From NCBI GenBank assembly GCA_049296695.1, contig JBAQSX010000155.1:3604-67603 (forward strand): 64,000 nt of DNA. The letters are read 5' to 3'. Shown here in pieces: positions 45,495-53,935 of the stretch; positions within the stretch are counted from its first letter, which is position 1, and each line of letters begins with the position of its first letter. The notes under the pieces are model-generated. The model ran no database searches, was not told where the DNA came from, and worked only from the letters and a program-made list of their open reading frames with translations. This DNA comes from UBA10906 sp049296695 (GTDB lineage Bacteria > Pseudomonadota > Gammaproteobacteria > Methylococcales > Methylomonadaceae). The translations under genes and the position numbers were made by a program.

Positions 45495-46802
45495 ATGAAA
45501 CAAAGTGAATTTAAAAAACGTCGTAAAAAACTCATGCAACGCGTGGGCAAAGGCAATATCGCGTTAATTAGTAGTGCCTCAGCGCGGGTGCGTAATCGTG
45601 ATGTTGAATATCCTTTTAGACAAGACAGTGATTTTTATTATTTAACAGGTTTTAATGAACCCGATTCTTTAGCAGTATTTATCCCCGGTCGAGAACAAGG
45701 CGAATATATTTTATTTTGTCGAGAATTTGACGAGAAAAAAGCTTTATGGGAAGGGGCGCATTCAGGTTTAGAAGGCGCGACTAAACATTATGAAGCCGAT
45801 GATTCTTTTCCTATTACTGATTTAGATGAAATCCTGCCGGGAATGCTGGAAAATAAAACCAAAGTATTTTATCCCATGGGACGTAATTCTGAATTAGACC
45901 ATTCTATTTTAGAATGGATTAATCATATTCGCAGTCAATCGCGTAATGGGGTAATTGCCCCCGGAGAATTAGTGTCTTTAGAACATATTGTTCATGAAAT
46001 GCGCTTATTTAAAAGCAGTGAAGAATTAAAGTTAATGCGTAAAGCCGCCGCAGTCTCTGCTAATGCCCATATTCAAGCGATGAAAACCTGTAAAGCAGGT
46101 TTATATGAATATCAAATCGAAGCTGAATTAATTTATCATTTTAATCGTGATGGTTTAAGAGCCGTTGCCTATCCTTCAATTGTCGCAGGCGGTAAAAATG
46201 CTTGTACTTTGCATTACACCGACAATAAAGATAAATTAAAAAAAGGTGATTTATTATTAATTGATGCAGGTGCGGAATGTGACCATTATGCCGCTGATAT
46301 TACCCGCACTTTTCCAATATCGGGAAAATTCACAGAACCGCAAGCGCAGTTATATCAATTAGTATTAGATGCCCAAAGCGCGGCATTAGAACAAATAAAA
46401 CCTAAAGTGCCGTGGAACGCGGCACATGACGCTTCGGTACAAGTATTAACCAAAGGCTTGGTTAAATTAGGCTTATTAAAAGGTAAGCTTGATAAATTAA
46501 TTAAAGATGAAAAATACAAACAATTTTATATGCACCGCATTGGGCATTGGCTAGGTATGGATGTTCACGATGTCGGTAATTATAAAATTAATCAACAATG
46601 GCGACTTTTAGAAATAGGCATGGTTTTAACAGTAGAACCGGGTTTATATATTCCGCTCGATTGTAAAAGCGTGGATGAAAAATGGCGCGGTATTGGCATA
46701 CGCATAGAAGACGATGTTTTAGTCACTAAAAACGGCTATGAAATATTAACTCATGCTGTACCTAAAACCATTGTCGATATTGAAAACTTAATGCGAGGTT
46801 AA
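45495..46802 (+). CDS. pepP: Xaa-Pro aminopeptidase P
   Basis: 435 residues. An N-terminal creatinase-like domain is followed by the pita-bread metallopeptidase domain. The di-metal ligands are Asp in LIDAGAECDHYAADITR, His in HRIGHWLGMDVHDVG, Glu in TVEPGLYIP and Glu in GIRIEDDVLVT. Removes N-terminal residues preceding proline. It is followed by ubiH with one base between, so co-transcribed. Confidence 0.96.
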   Translation: MKQSEFKKRRKKLMQRVGKGNIALISSASARVRNRDVEYPFRQDSDFYYLTGFNEPDSLAVFIPGREQGEYILFCREFDEKKALWEGAHSGLEGATKHYEADDSFPITDLDEILPGMLENKTKVFYPMGRNSELDHSILEWINHIRSQSRNGVIAPGELVSLEHIVHEMRLFKSSEELKLMRKAAAVSANAHIQAMKTCKAGLYEYQIEAELIYHFNRDGLRAVAYPSIVAGGKNACTLHYTDNKDKLKKGDLLLIDAGAECDHYAADITRTFPISGKFTEPQAQLYQLVLDAQSAALEQIKPKVPWNAAHDASVQVLTKGLVKLGLLKGKLDKLIKDEKYKQFYMHRIGHWLGMDVHDVGNYKINQQWRLLEIGMVLTVEPGLYIPLDCKSVDEKWRGIGIRIEDDVLVTKNGYEILTHAVPKTIVDIENLMRG

Positions 46803-46803
46803 T

Positions 46804-47985
46804 ATGCAATACGATTATGATTTAATTATCGTAGGCGGTGGTTTGGCGGGTAATAGTTTGGCTTTGGCTTTAAAAGACACGCATTTAAAAATCGCTATTA
46901 TTGAAGCTAAAACTATCGAGCAGTTAAAACAATCGCCCGCAGGAGATAGAGCCTTAGCGTTAGCGGCAGGAACAGTGAATGCCTTAAAACAATTAAATAG
47001 CTGGCAAGGCATTAGTCATTGCGCGACTGCAATTAAACAGATTCATGTTTCTGATAAAGGACATTTTGCTAAAGCGCGTTTATCAGCACAAGCAAACAAT
47101 GTCGAAGCTTTAGGTTATGTCATTGCCGCTAAAGATATTGAAGGGCATTTATTAGATTTAATACAAGCAAGCAATATTGAAGTATTAAGCCCTGCACAAG
47201 TGCTTAATTTAACTAATACTGAACAGAGTATTACTGTTGATTTAAAACAAGGCGATACTGAAAAACAATTAACTGCTAAATTAGTAGTCGGTGCAGATGG
47301 TGGCCAGTCTACCGTGCGTGAATTATTAAGTATTAAACAAATCGGCCATGATTATGGACAAACGGCTTTAGTGACCACTGTTAAAACCGCCTTGCCTAAT
47401 AATAATGTCGCTTTTGAACGTTTTACTGCATCAGGGCCTTTGGCATTATTACCAATATGTAAAAATCACAGTGCGGTAGTATGGACGCGGCGCACTAAAG
47501 AAGCCGAAGTTTTATTAAATAGCAGTGAAACAGAATTTACCGCGCAACTGCAACAATGCTTTGGTTATAAATTAGGTAGATTGATATTAACCGCGCCGCG
47601 TAGAGCTTTTCCTTTAGTATTAATTCGCGCTGAAAAAATGTTATCTGGACGCGCTGTAATTATTGGTAATGCCGCGCATCAACTGCACCCTGTGGCAGGA
47701 CAAGGTTTTAATTTAGGTTTGCGTGATGTGTTATGTTTAGCGGATTATATCAAACAAAATCTAGCGGATTGTGGTGATGCTGAGTTATTAAATCGTTATG
47801 CCAAAATGCGGCAAAAAGATCAGGATTTAACTATTCAATTCACTGATAATGTGGTGCGTTTATTTTCTAATGAATGGCTGGCATTAGCCGCGGTGCGTTC
47901 TTTAGGATTATTGGCATTAGATCATTTACCGATGGCGAAAAACTTTTTAGCGCGTCATGCTATGGGTTTGGCGCAAAATAGTTAA
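46804..47985 (+). CDS. ubiH: Ubiquinone ring FAD-dependent hydroxylase, UbiH type
   Basis: 393 residues of the UbiH/UbiF/COQ6 family. The FAD motif is IVGGGLAGNSLALAL. GDRALALAAGT and GNAAHQLHPVAGQGFNLGLRD (split at the DG/GD motif) are diagnostic. It hydroxylates the C4 position in ubiquinone synthesis if it is UbiH; UbiI or UbiF specificity is possible, but its position after pepP favours UbiH. No second ubi hydroxylase follows, unlike E. coli ubiH-ubiI. Confidence 0.92.
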   Translation: MQYDYDLIIVGGGLAGNSLALALKDTHLKIAIIEAKTIEQLKQSPAGDRALALAAGTVNALKQLNSWQGISHCATAIKQIHVSDKGHFAKARLSAQANNVEALGYVIAAKDIEGHLLDLIQASNIEVLSPAQVLNLTNTEQSITVDLKQGDTEKQLTAKLVVGADGGQSTVRELLSIKQIGHDYGQTALVTTVKTALPNNNVAFERFTASGPLALLPICKNHSAVVWTRRTKEAEVLLNSSETEFTAQLQQCFGYKLGRLILTAPRRAFPLVLIRAEKMLSGRAVIIGNAAHQLHPVAGQGFNLGLRDVLCLADYIKQNLADCGDAELLNRYAKMRQKDQDLTIQFTDNVVRLFSNEWLALAAVRSLGLLALDHLPMAKNFLARHAMGLAQNS

Positions 47986-48015
47986 TAAAATGATTCAATT
48001 TTAATCGGTGTTAAA

Positions 48016-48048
48016 ACGACTGCCAGTCCTTCAAGGACTGGCAGTCGT
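48016..48048. terminator. Strong hairpin after ubiH
   Basis: ACGACTGCCAGTCCT (48016-48030), loop TCA, AGGACTGGCAGTCGT (48034-48048); 15-bp perfect stem. No U-tract, so it may be a palindromic repeat or a 3' stabiliser rather than a simple terminator. Confidence 0.6.
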
Positions 48049-48126
48049 GCAGTTTATAAACACTAAATAAAATTGAAACACTATAGTATATAAATAATGA
48101 ATTCTTTGTTTTATCAACAAACTTAA

Positions 48127-48735
48127 ATGATTATAAAACACCTAGGTAGACAAGATTATCAAAGCGTTTGGCAGGCTATGCAACAATTCACCTTAGAACG
48201 TGATGATAATACTGCCGATGAATTATGGATAGTCGAACATTTCCCTGTTTATACCTTAGGTTTAAATGGTAAACGCGAACATTTATTCAATACGGGTGAT
48301 ATTCCTATTATTCAAACTGACCGAGGTGGACAAGTTACTTATCACGGTTTAGGGCAATTAATAGCTTATCCATTATTCAATATCAAACGCTTAAATCTCA
48401 ATATTCGCCAATTAGTGACTTTATTAGAGCAAACCATGATTAATACTTTGGCATTTTATGGCGTTAAAGCCATTGCCAAAGCCGATGCACCGGGGGTTTA
48501 TGTTGATAATAAAAAAATTGGTTCTATTGGTTTACGCATTAAAAATAATGCCAGCTATCATGGTTTGAGTTTAAATAATGCAATGGATTTAAGCCCGTTT
48601 AACAATATTAATCCCTGCGGTTATGCAGGACTGCAAATGACGCAATTGCTAGATTTAAACGTTAGTATTAGTTTAAATGAACTGAGCGATACGCTTATTC
48701 ATGAATTAACTACTCTTTTATCTTATAAGCGGTAG
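48127..48735 (+). CDS. lipB: Lipoyl(octanoyl) transferase
   Basis: 202 residues. LipB moves octanoate from ACP to lipoyl domains such as GcvH. Motif RGGQVTYHGLGQLIAYPL, catalytic Lys in KKIGSIGLRI and catalytic Cys in INPCGYAG. The stop codon TAG (48733-48735) lies inside a MITE-like end (GGTAGTGCC). Insertion of that element probably set the present C-terminus. Confidence 0.95.
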   Translation: MIIKHLGRQDYQSVWQAMQQFTLERDDNTADELWIVEHFPVYTLGLNGKREHLFNTGDIPIIQTDRGGQVTYHGLGQLIAYPLFNIKRLNLNIRQLVTLLEQTMINTLAFYGVKAIAKADAPGVYVDNKKIGSIGLRIKNNASYHGLSLNNAMDLSPFNNINPCGYAGLQMTQLLDLNVSISLNELSDTLIHELTTLLSYKR

Positions 48736-48753
48736 TGCCTCAAAAGAATAGGC
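48731..48753. repeat. MITE family A end, left remnant
   Basis: GGTAGTGC followed by CTCAAAAGAATAGGC, close to the family A end. An imperfect inverted partner lies at 50921-50942 on the far side of the IS607 element. Confidence 0.55.
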
Positions 48754-48906
48754 GTAAAAAAATACCGACAAATAAAAAACCCAATAATAATAAAGTGACT
48801 TTGTCTGATTTTGAAAAACAAATCATTTTTCTAGTGAGTCTTCTTATTTTTAAATCTAAGTGTTTAAGTTCTATTCATTGAACCGTTCTATTAAACCTAT
48901 CCAAAG

Positions 48907-50121
48907 CTATCTATAGGTAGCTTTAGTGTTAATTTTCTGCTTCACAGCGGCTGGTTTCGTTCTCGTCTTGCGACTAGAGCCAGAGCCTTCCGCTCCACAG
49001 ACTGACACCGTGGAACTCACGGCATAATTGGCGAGGTTAATCGCCGCATTTTGATCACGCTGATGCACAGTTTGACACTGTGGACACCTCCATTCACGCA
49101 CCGATAACGGCAGTGAATCGGCTTTAAAACCACAGTTTTTTGTTGAACACCGCTTACTAGAGGCAAACCAGCGGTCTGCTACCACCACGACACCCCCGCG
49201 CATTGTTGCCTTGTATTCGACTTGCCTGCGAAACTCAAAAAAGCCCATGTCGCTAATCGCACGGCTGAGTTTTCTGTTTTTCACCATGCCTTTAACATTC
49301 AAGTCTTCAATGCCAATAGTGTGAAAACAGCGTGTTAAGTGGCTGGACAGTTGGTGTAGCGAGTTTTGTCGAATAAAAACAATTCGCGCATGAAGCCGTG
49401 CTATTTTTTGTTTGGCTTTGTGACGGTTGGCTGACCCTTTAATTTTTTTGCTGAGAGCGCGTGATAGACGATGGAGCTTTATCATTAATCGCTTTAACGG
49501 TTTTGCGCCTGTGATAATTTCGCCTGTTGATAGGGTTGCCAGTGCTTTGATGCCTAAATCAACACCCACCACGCCTTGGTTTTCGGCTTTTGGTAAATGG
49601 GATTTGTCTTCGGTTTCAACGCTGATACTGGCATACCATCGGTTAGCGATGCGGGAAATAGTTGCAGAGAGGATTTTTCCGCTGAATCGTAAAGATTCAC
49701 GCATCCGCACCCAGCCTAGATTGGGGATGCGTATGCGTGAAGCCTTAACGGTGAATTGGTCGTTGGTGAGGGTAAAGCTGTCGTGATTTTTGCCTTTCTT
49801 TTTGAATTGCGGATAGTTCGCACGTCCTGAAAAAAAGTTTTTAAACGCCTCGCCTAGTTGAATAATCGCCATTTGTGGGGCGTTTTTAGTGACCTCCAGC
49901 ATCCACGGAAATTGCTCACGTTTAACTGCATTTAGCTGTCTTCTTAGCGCGGCTTGTGATGGTTTAACTTGTGTATTATCCAACTTCCACGCCGCATATT
50001 GTGCATTCCATTCGGCTAACGCCCAGTTGTAGGAAAATCGCGCTGTACCTGCGGCTTTTTGGCAGTAGGTCATTTGTTTATTGTTCAAATCGAGAGCAAT
50101 TTTATGCGCTATTATCATCAC
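48907..50121 (-). CDS. tnpB: TnpB RNA-guided nuclease (IS605/IS607 OrfB)
   Basis: 404 residues. The RuvC-like acidic residues are Asp in VGVDLGIKALATLS, Glu in IGIEDLNVKGM, and Asp in RDQNAAINLANYA. A zinc ribbon of CSTKNCG ... CPQCQ lies between. The N-terminal helix-turn-helix region (ALAEWNAQYAAWK) is present. All catalytic residues are kept, so it should be an active RNA-guided DNA nuclease that preserves the element. It overlaps tnpA by 20 bases and was probably translated by reinitiation. Confidence 0.93.
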   Translation of the reverse strand: MMIIAHKIALDLNNKQMTYCQKAAGTARFSYNWALAEWNAQYAAWKLDNTQVKPSQAALRRQLNAVKREQFPWMLEVTKNAPQMAIIQLGEAFKNFFSGRANYPQFKKKGKNHDSFTLTNDQFTVKASRIRIPNLGWVRMRESLRFSGKILSATISRIANRWYASISVETEDKSHLPKAENQGVVGVDLGIKALATLSTGEIITGAKPLKRLMIKLHRLSRALSKKIKGSANRHKAKQKIARLHARIVFIRQNSLHQLSSHLTRCFHTIGIEDLNVKGMVKNRKLSRAISDMGFFEFRRQVEYKATMRGGVVVVADRWFASSKRCSTKNCGFKADSLPLSVREWRCPQCQTVHQRDQNAAINLANYAVSSTVSVCGAEGSGSSRKTRTKPAAVKQKINTKATYR

Positions 50122-50734
50122 TGACCTCGTCTATTACTTTTTTGACTCCCTCGAGTATTTTTTGATTTTTACGACTACGACTGCCATAGAGTCGCGCACT
50201 AAATACGGTGATGATTTCCAACACGTCTTTAGCTAAGTCTTCTTCAAATGTCGTGTCTTCGCCTTGATTCAAAATAATGACTTGCACGGCTTTTATTTCA
50301 CAAATGGCAAACACCAATTCTGCACCAAAACGTAATAAGCGGTCTTTATGTGTCAGTACTAGCCGCCCGACTTTGTCATCGATAATGGCGTTTAATAGCC
50401 GCTTCAAACCTTTTTTCTGATAATTCATCCCTGAACCTAAGTCGCTCACGACTTCAAACATCCAGCCTTGTTTAACGCAATACAGTTCTAACACTTGTTT
50501 TTGTCGCTCTAAATCGTCCTTTTGGTCACTACTTGACACTCGCGCATACGCTACCGTCTTGCGCGGGTCTTCTTGATGAAATGTGTCGGGCTTGAGTTTG
50601 GCTAAGTCATAACGCCGATGTTTTGAATTTGTCGGTTCGGGTAGTAATTTACCTTCCTTCTCCCATCGTCTCAGCGTCGTTATCGATACGCCTAATACTT
50701 TTGCCGCTTCGCCTATCGCTAATAATCTATCCAT
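50102..50734 (-). CDS. tnpA: IS607-type serine recombinase
   Basis: 210 residues. The N-terminal MerR-like helix-turn-helix (LLAIGEAAKVLGVSITTLRR) binds the element ends. The resolvase domain follows, with the catalytic Ser in YARVSSSDQKDDLERQ. VSDLGSGMNYQKKGLKRLL and the rest of the catalytic domain are intact. In IS607 this protein mediates site-loose integration without target duplication. Confidence 0.93.
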   Translation of the reverse strand: MDRLLAIGEAAKVLGVSITTLRRWEKEGKLLPEPTNSKHRRYDLAKLKPDTFHQEDPRKTVAYARVSSSDQKDDLERQKQVLELYCVKQGWMFEVVSDLGSGMNYQKKGLKRLLNAIIDDKVGRLVLTHKDRLLRFGAELVFAICEIKAVQVIILNQGEDTTFEEDLAKDVLEIITVFSARLYGSRSRKNQKILEGVKKVIDEVSDDNSA

Positions 50735-51194
50735 CTGGATAGTATTACATAGTTTTAGTAAGATTTAAAGATAACTGTTAGTAACCCCTGTTTTTCTGTT
50801 TACAATGTAAACGGTGTAAATTTTATTCTTCAATAACTTCCACAATCATCGCTATTAAATTACTAAATGTTTCTTTATATTTTGTAATTTTTTAGAGTAT
50901 ACAATTTTTGTATATTTTCTCTCTTTTGAGGCGCTCACTGCCTAGCAAACAATGTGCATCAAACCCTCACGCGCTTTTTAGCACTATTAAACAAAAAACC
51001 TGTTTGGTGCAAATAAATGCTAAATTGCCCCGCAACTGCACATTATTTCAAATACTATCTTGTCTACATTACGACAAATCATAATAAATTTTGTTGTCTT
51101 TATTACAAATAACCCTGATTAATTTCATTAATTTAAAACTAATAGCTTGTATTTAATAGTAAATAAAAAAATAAAACTAAGCTTAACTAAAAAA
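50735..51194. other. Gap between IS607 element and nitrate operon
   Basis: No gene in this AT-rich stretch. It contains the imperfect MITE A end at 50921-50942 (CTCTTTTGAGGCGCTCACTG). Further right, GTGC/GCAC motifs (near 50950-51050) could be activator sites for the downstream sigma-54 promoter, but none matches a strict NtrC site. Confidence 0.4.
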
Positions 51195-51210
51195 TGGCAC
51201 AGCTTCTGCT
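51195..51210 (+). promoter_or_regulatory. Sigma-54 promoter of the nitrate uptake operon
   Basis: TGGCACAGCTTCTGCT matches TGGCAC-N5-TTGC(A/T) with GG at 51196-51197 and GC at 51208-51209, exactly 10 bases apart. Transcription should start near 51221. This places the two hexaloop hairpins and the terminator inside the leader RNA. Nitrogen-limitation control through an NtrC-type activator is implied. Confidence 0.7.
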
Positions 51211-51226
51211 TTTGTCTTAAGCAATT

Positions 51227-51343
51227 GCTCTAATGACGGAGCTTAAAGCAGTACCAGTTTATTTATAGTTGTGTAACTTGACAAAGGTGTCAGCAAAACG
51301 AACACGTTCGGGGTGTTTTCGTTTTCTTGACACCTTTTTTTTT
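51227..51343 (+). promoter_or_regulatory. ANTAR-type antitermination leader (two hexaloop hairpins plus terminator)
   Basis: Hairpin P1: GCTCT (51227-51231), loop AATGAC, GGAGC (51238-51242). Hairpin P2: TTGAC (51278-51282), loop AAAGGT, GTCAG (51289-51293). Both loops have A1 and G4, the mark of RNAs bound by ANTAR proteins such as NasR and NasT. Terminator: AAAGGTGTCA (51283-51292) with TGACACCTTT (51328-51337), and T-run to 51343. P2 and the terminator share bases 51283-51293 and cannot coexist, as antitermination requires. Confidence 0.75.
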
Positions 51344-51374
51344 GCTTAAATTTTAAAATACAGAGATAACCCTT

Positions 51375-52757
51375 ATGAAACCCATTCAATTATTAAAACA
51401 CTTAGCGGTTATTACCGTTATTAATAGTTTTATAGTAATCAGCCCTAGTTATGGCGCGGAAAAACTCGAAAAAGAAACTATTAAATTAGGCTTTATTAAA
51501 TTAACCGATATGGCACCTTTAGCGGTCGCCTATGAAAAAGGTTATTTTGATGATGAAGGTTTATCGGTGCAATTAGAAGCCCAAGCCAATTGGAAAGTAT
51601 TATTAGACAGAGTAGTCAGTGGTGAATTAGACGGAGCGCACATGTTAGCTCCATTACCATTAGGTACTGCTATTGGTTTTGGTACGCAAGCCGATATTAT
51701 TAGTGCCTTTACCTTAACATTAAATGGCGATGCCATTACTGTTTCTAATGATGTTTGGAAACAAATGAAACCACAAATCCCTTTAAAAGATAATAAACCA
51801 GTGCATCCTATTAAAGCTGATACGTTAAAACCTGTATTAGAAAAATATAAAGCCGAAGGCAAACCTTTTAATATGGCAATGACTTTTCCAGTCGGTACGC
51901 ATAATTTAAAACTGCGTTATTGGCTTGCCGCTGGGGGTATTAATCCCGGATTTTACGCGCCGCCACAAGATACTTCAGGCAATATCAATGCTGAGGCTAT
52001 TTTATCAGTCACTCCACCACCACAAATGCCAGCCACTATGGATTCAGGCACAATTGTGGGTTATTGCGTGGGTGAGCCTTGGAATCAACAGGCAGTATTT
52101 AAAGGTATTGGCGTTCCTGTGATTAGTGATTATGAATTAATGCCCAATAGCTCTGAAAAAATATTTGGCGTGAGTAAATCATGGGCTGAGAAAAATCCTA
52201 AAACCCATATTGCCGTGATTAAAGCTTTAATTAGAGCCTCAATGTGGCTTGATGCTGAGAATAATAAAAATCGCAATGAAGGCGTAGAAATGTTGTCGCA
52301 AAAACAATATGTCGGCGCGGATTATGATGTTATTGCTAATAGTATGAATGGCACCTTTGAATATGAAAAAGGTGATAAACGCGTATTACCTGATTTTAAT
52401 GTGTTCTTTAGACATAACGGCTCTTATCCTTATTATAGTGATGCCGTGTGGTATTTAACCCAAATGCGCCGTTGGGGACAAATTAACGAAGCAAAACCCG
52501 ATAGTTGGTATATGGATATTGCTAAAAAAGTCTATCGTCCTGATATTTATATGCAAGCGGCAAAAGCCTTAATTGCCGAAGGTAAAGCAAAAGCTTCTGA
52601 TTTCCCTGCTGATAATGAATCTGGCTTTAAACCTGCGAATAATGATTATATTGATGGTGTGAGTTTTGACGCTAAAAAACCCAATGATTATTTAAAACAA
52701 TTTGCCATTGGTTTAAAAGGTAAGCAAGTCGTTAAAGACGGTAAGATTGTGGATTAA
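51375..52757 (+). CDS. nrtA: Nitrate-type ABC transporter substrate-binding protein
   Basis: 460 residues of the NrtA/CmpA family. A Sec signal peptide ends near SPSYGAEKL. The NMT1-like fold begins IKLGFIKLTDMAPLAVAYEKG, with LLDRVVSGELDGAHMLAP and GYCVGEPWNQQAVFKG. It lacks a lipobox, so it is periplasmic rather than membrane-anchored. Nitrate, nitrite or cyanate is the likely ligand; bicarbonate (CmpA) is less likely given the ANTAR leader and sigma-54 promoter. First gene of the operon with nrtB and the double ATPase. Confidence 0.9.
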   Translation: MKPIQLLKHLAVITVINSFIVISPSYGAEKLEKETIKLGFIKLTDMAPLAVAYEKGYFDDEGLSVQLEAQANWKVLLDRVVSGELDGAHMLAPLPLGTAIGFGTQADIISAFTLTLNGDAITVSNDVWKQMKPQIPLKDNKPVHPIKADTLKPVLEKYKAEGKPFNMAMTFPVGTHNLKLRYWLAAGGINPGFYAPPQDTSGNINAEAILSVTPPPQMPATMDSGTIVGYCVGEPWNQQAVFKGIGVPVISDYELMPNSSEKIFGVSKSWAEKNPKTHIAVIKALIRASMWLDAENNKNRNEGVEMLSQKQYVGADYDVIANSMNGTFEYEKGDKRVLPDFNVFFRHNGSYPYYSDAVWYLTQMRRWGQINEAKPDSWYMDIAKKVYRPDIYMQAAKALIAEGKAKASDFPADNESGFKPANNDYIDGVSFDAKKPNDYLKQFAIGLKGKQVVKDGKIVD

Positions 52758-52763
52758 TTCTTT

Positions 52764-52885
52764 TGTCCACTAAAGACACCAACAACACGAAAGTTTTTTA
52801 ATAGTAATTTAATATCGGAGTTCAAACCTAGGTTTGTACTCCAAATATCAACCCCTTTTCGTGTCTTTAGTGCTTTTCGTGGACA
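52764..52885. repeat. MITE family B, copy 2, inside the nitrate operon
   Basis: Ends TGTCCAC ... GTGGACA with inner AAAGACAC and GTGTCTTTAGTG. It fills the nrtA-nrtB gap. Its centre holds GGAGTTCAAACCTAGGTTTG, the same central palindrome as family A. Confidence 0.8.
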
Positions 52886-52905
52886 ATAACCAAACAGGTG
52901 TCATC

Positions 52906-53922
52906 ATGAATAATAAATTAATTAAATTTTTCACCATTACGGGTTTAACGTGGTTTATTCCCTTAATTAGAATTGCCGCAGGGGATAATCCCAGCCAACA
53001 ATTAAAACAATTATTCTTAATCATGGGCGTACCCATTATTGCCTTTATGATTTTTCTAGGGTTATGGAGTCTTTCCGCCTCAGGTGTAAATACCAGTTTA
53101 GGTGCAATCCCCGGGCCAGTGGCAGTATGGCAAGAAGCGGGTGGATTATTAACCGAACATTTTGCCGAACGTGAAAAAGAACACGCTTTTTATGAAAAAC
53201 AACAAGAACGTAATTCTGAAAAACTCAAAGAAAATCCCAATGCGGAAATTAAAAACCGCCCTTATAACGGACAAGCCACTTATTTAGATAAAATTAAAAC
53301 CAGTTTAATAACGGTATTTACAGGTTTCTTTTTAGCCTCATTAGTCGCTGTGCCATTGGGTTTATTATGTGGCATGAGTCCATTAGTTAATACCGCGATT
53401 AATCCGTTAATTCAAATTTTTAAACCCGTCTCACCCTTAGCATGGTTGCCAATAGTGACTTTAGTAGTCAGTGCAATGTATAACGCAGGTGAGGGTGCGT
53501 GGTTTGAAAAATCCTTTTTAACCTCAGCCATTACGGTAACACTTTGCTCATTGTGGCCCACTTTAATTAATACCGCTATTGGTGTAGCGTCTATTGATAA
53601 AGATTTAATTAATGTGGGGAAAGTATTGCGTTTAAATTGGACGACGCAAATTAAAAAAATCATTATTCCCTCATCACTGCCTTATATCTTCACAGGGATG
53701 CGTTTATCACTGGGCGTGGGTTGGATGGTATTAATTGCCGCTGAAATGTTGGCACAAAATCCGGGTTTAGGTAAGTTTGTTTGGGATGAATTTCAAAATG
53801 GTAGTTCTAATTCTTTAGGGCGCATTATGGTGGCGGTGTTTACTATCGGCATTATTGGCTTTTTATTAGATAGAATTATGTTTTCTTTGCAAAATGTCTT
53901 TTCATTTGCGAAAACACTTTAA
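52906..53922 (+). CDS. nrtB: Nitrate-type ABC transporter permease
   Basis: 338 residues from ATG 52906 (MNNKLIKFFTITG). A longer frame from 52834 would start inside the MITE and is rejected. About six membrane helices follow a long periplasmic/cytoplasmic insertion (FAEREKEHAFYEKQQERN). The permease contact loop is in SIDKDLINVGKVLRLNW, and IAAEMLAQNPGLGKFVWDEF closes the domain. Family of TauC/SsuC/NrtB permeases. Confidence 0.9.
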   Translation: MNNKLIKFFTITGLTWFIPLIRIAAGDNPSQQLKQLFLIMGVPIIAFMIFLGLWSLSASGVNTSLGAIPGPVAVWQEAGGLLTEHFAEREKEHAFYEKQQERNSEKLKENPNAEIKNRPYNGQATYLDKIKTSLITVFTGFFLASLVAVPLGLLCGMSPLVNTAINPLIQIFKPVSPLAWLPIVTLVVSAMYNAGEGAWFEKSFLTSAITVTLCSLWPTLINTAIGVASIDKDLINVGKVLRLNWTTQIKKIIIPSSLPYIFTGMRLSLGVGWMVLIAAEMLAQNPGLGKFVWDEFQNGSSNSLGRIMVAVFTIGIIGFLLDRIMFSLQNVFSFAKTL

Positions 53923-53935
53923 TTGAGGTTGTGTC

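Larger units (their letters stand above)
48754..50920 (-). mobile_element. IS607-family element (tnpA serine recombinase + tnpB)
   Basis: Bounds are outer limits set by the MITE-like sequences; IS607 elements have no terminal inverted repeats. Contents: tnpA (50734-50102) and tnpB (50121-48907), same strand, overlapping. Both look intact. The 48754-48906 segment after tnpB is where the right end and guide RNA of such elements lie. Confidence 0.75.

Noticed and set aside
51207..51223. Hairpin TGCTT ... AAGCA as the first ANTAR hairpin
   Set aside because: Its loop has 7 bases without A1/G4, and it overlaps the -12 promoter element, so it would not be in the transcript.
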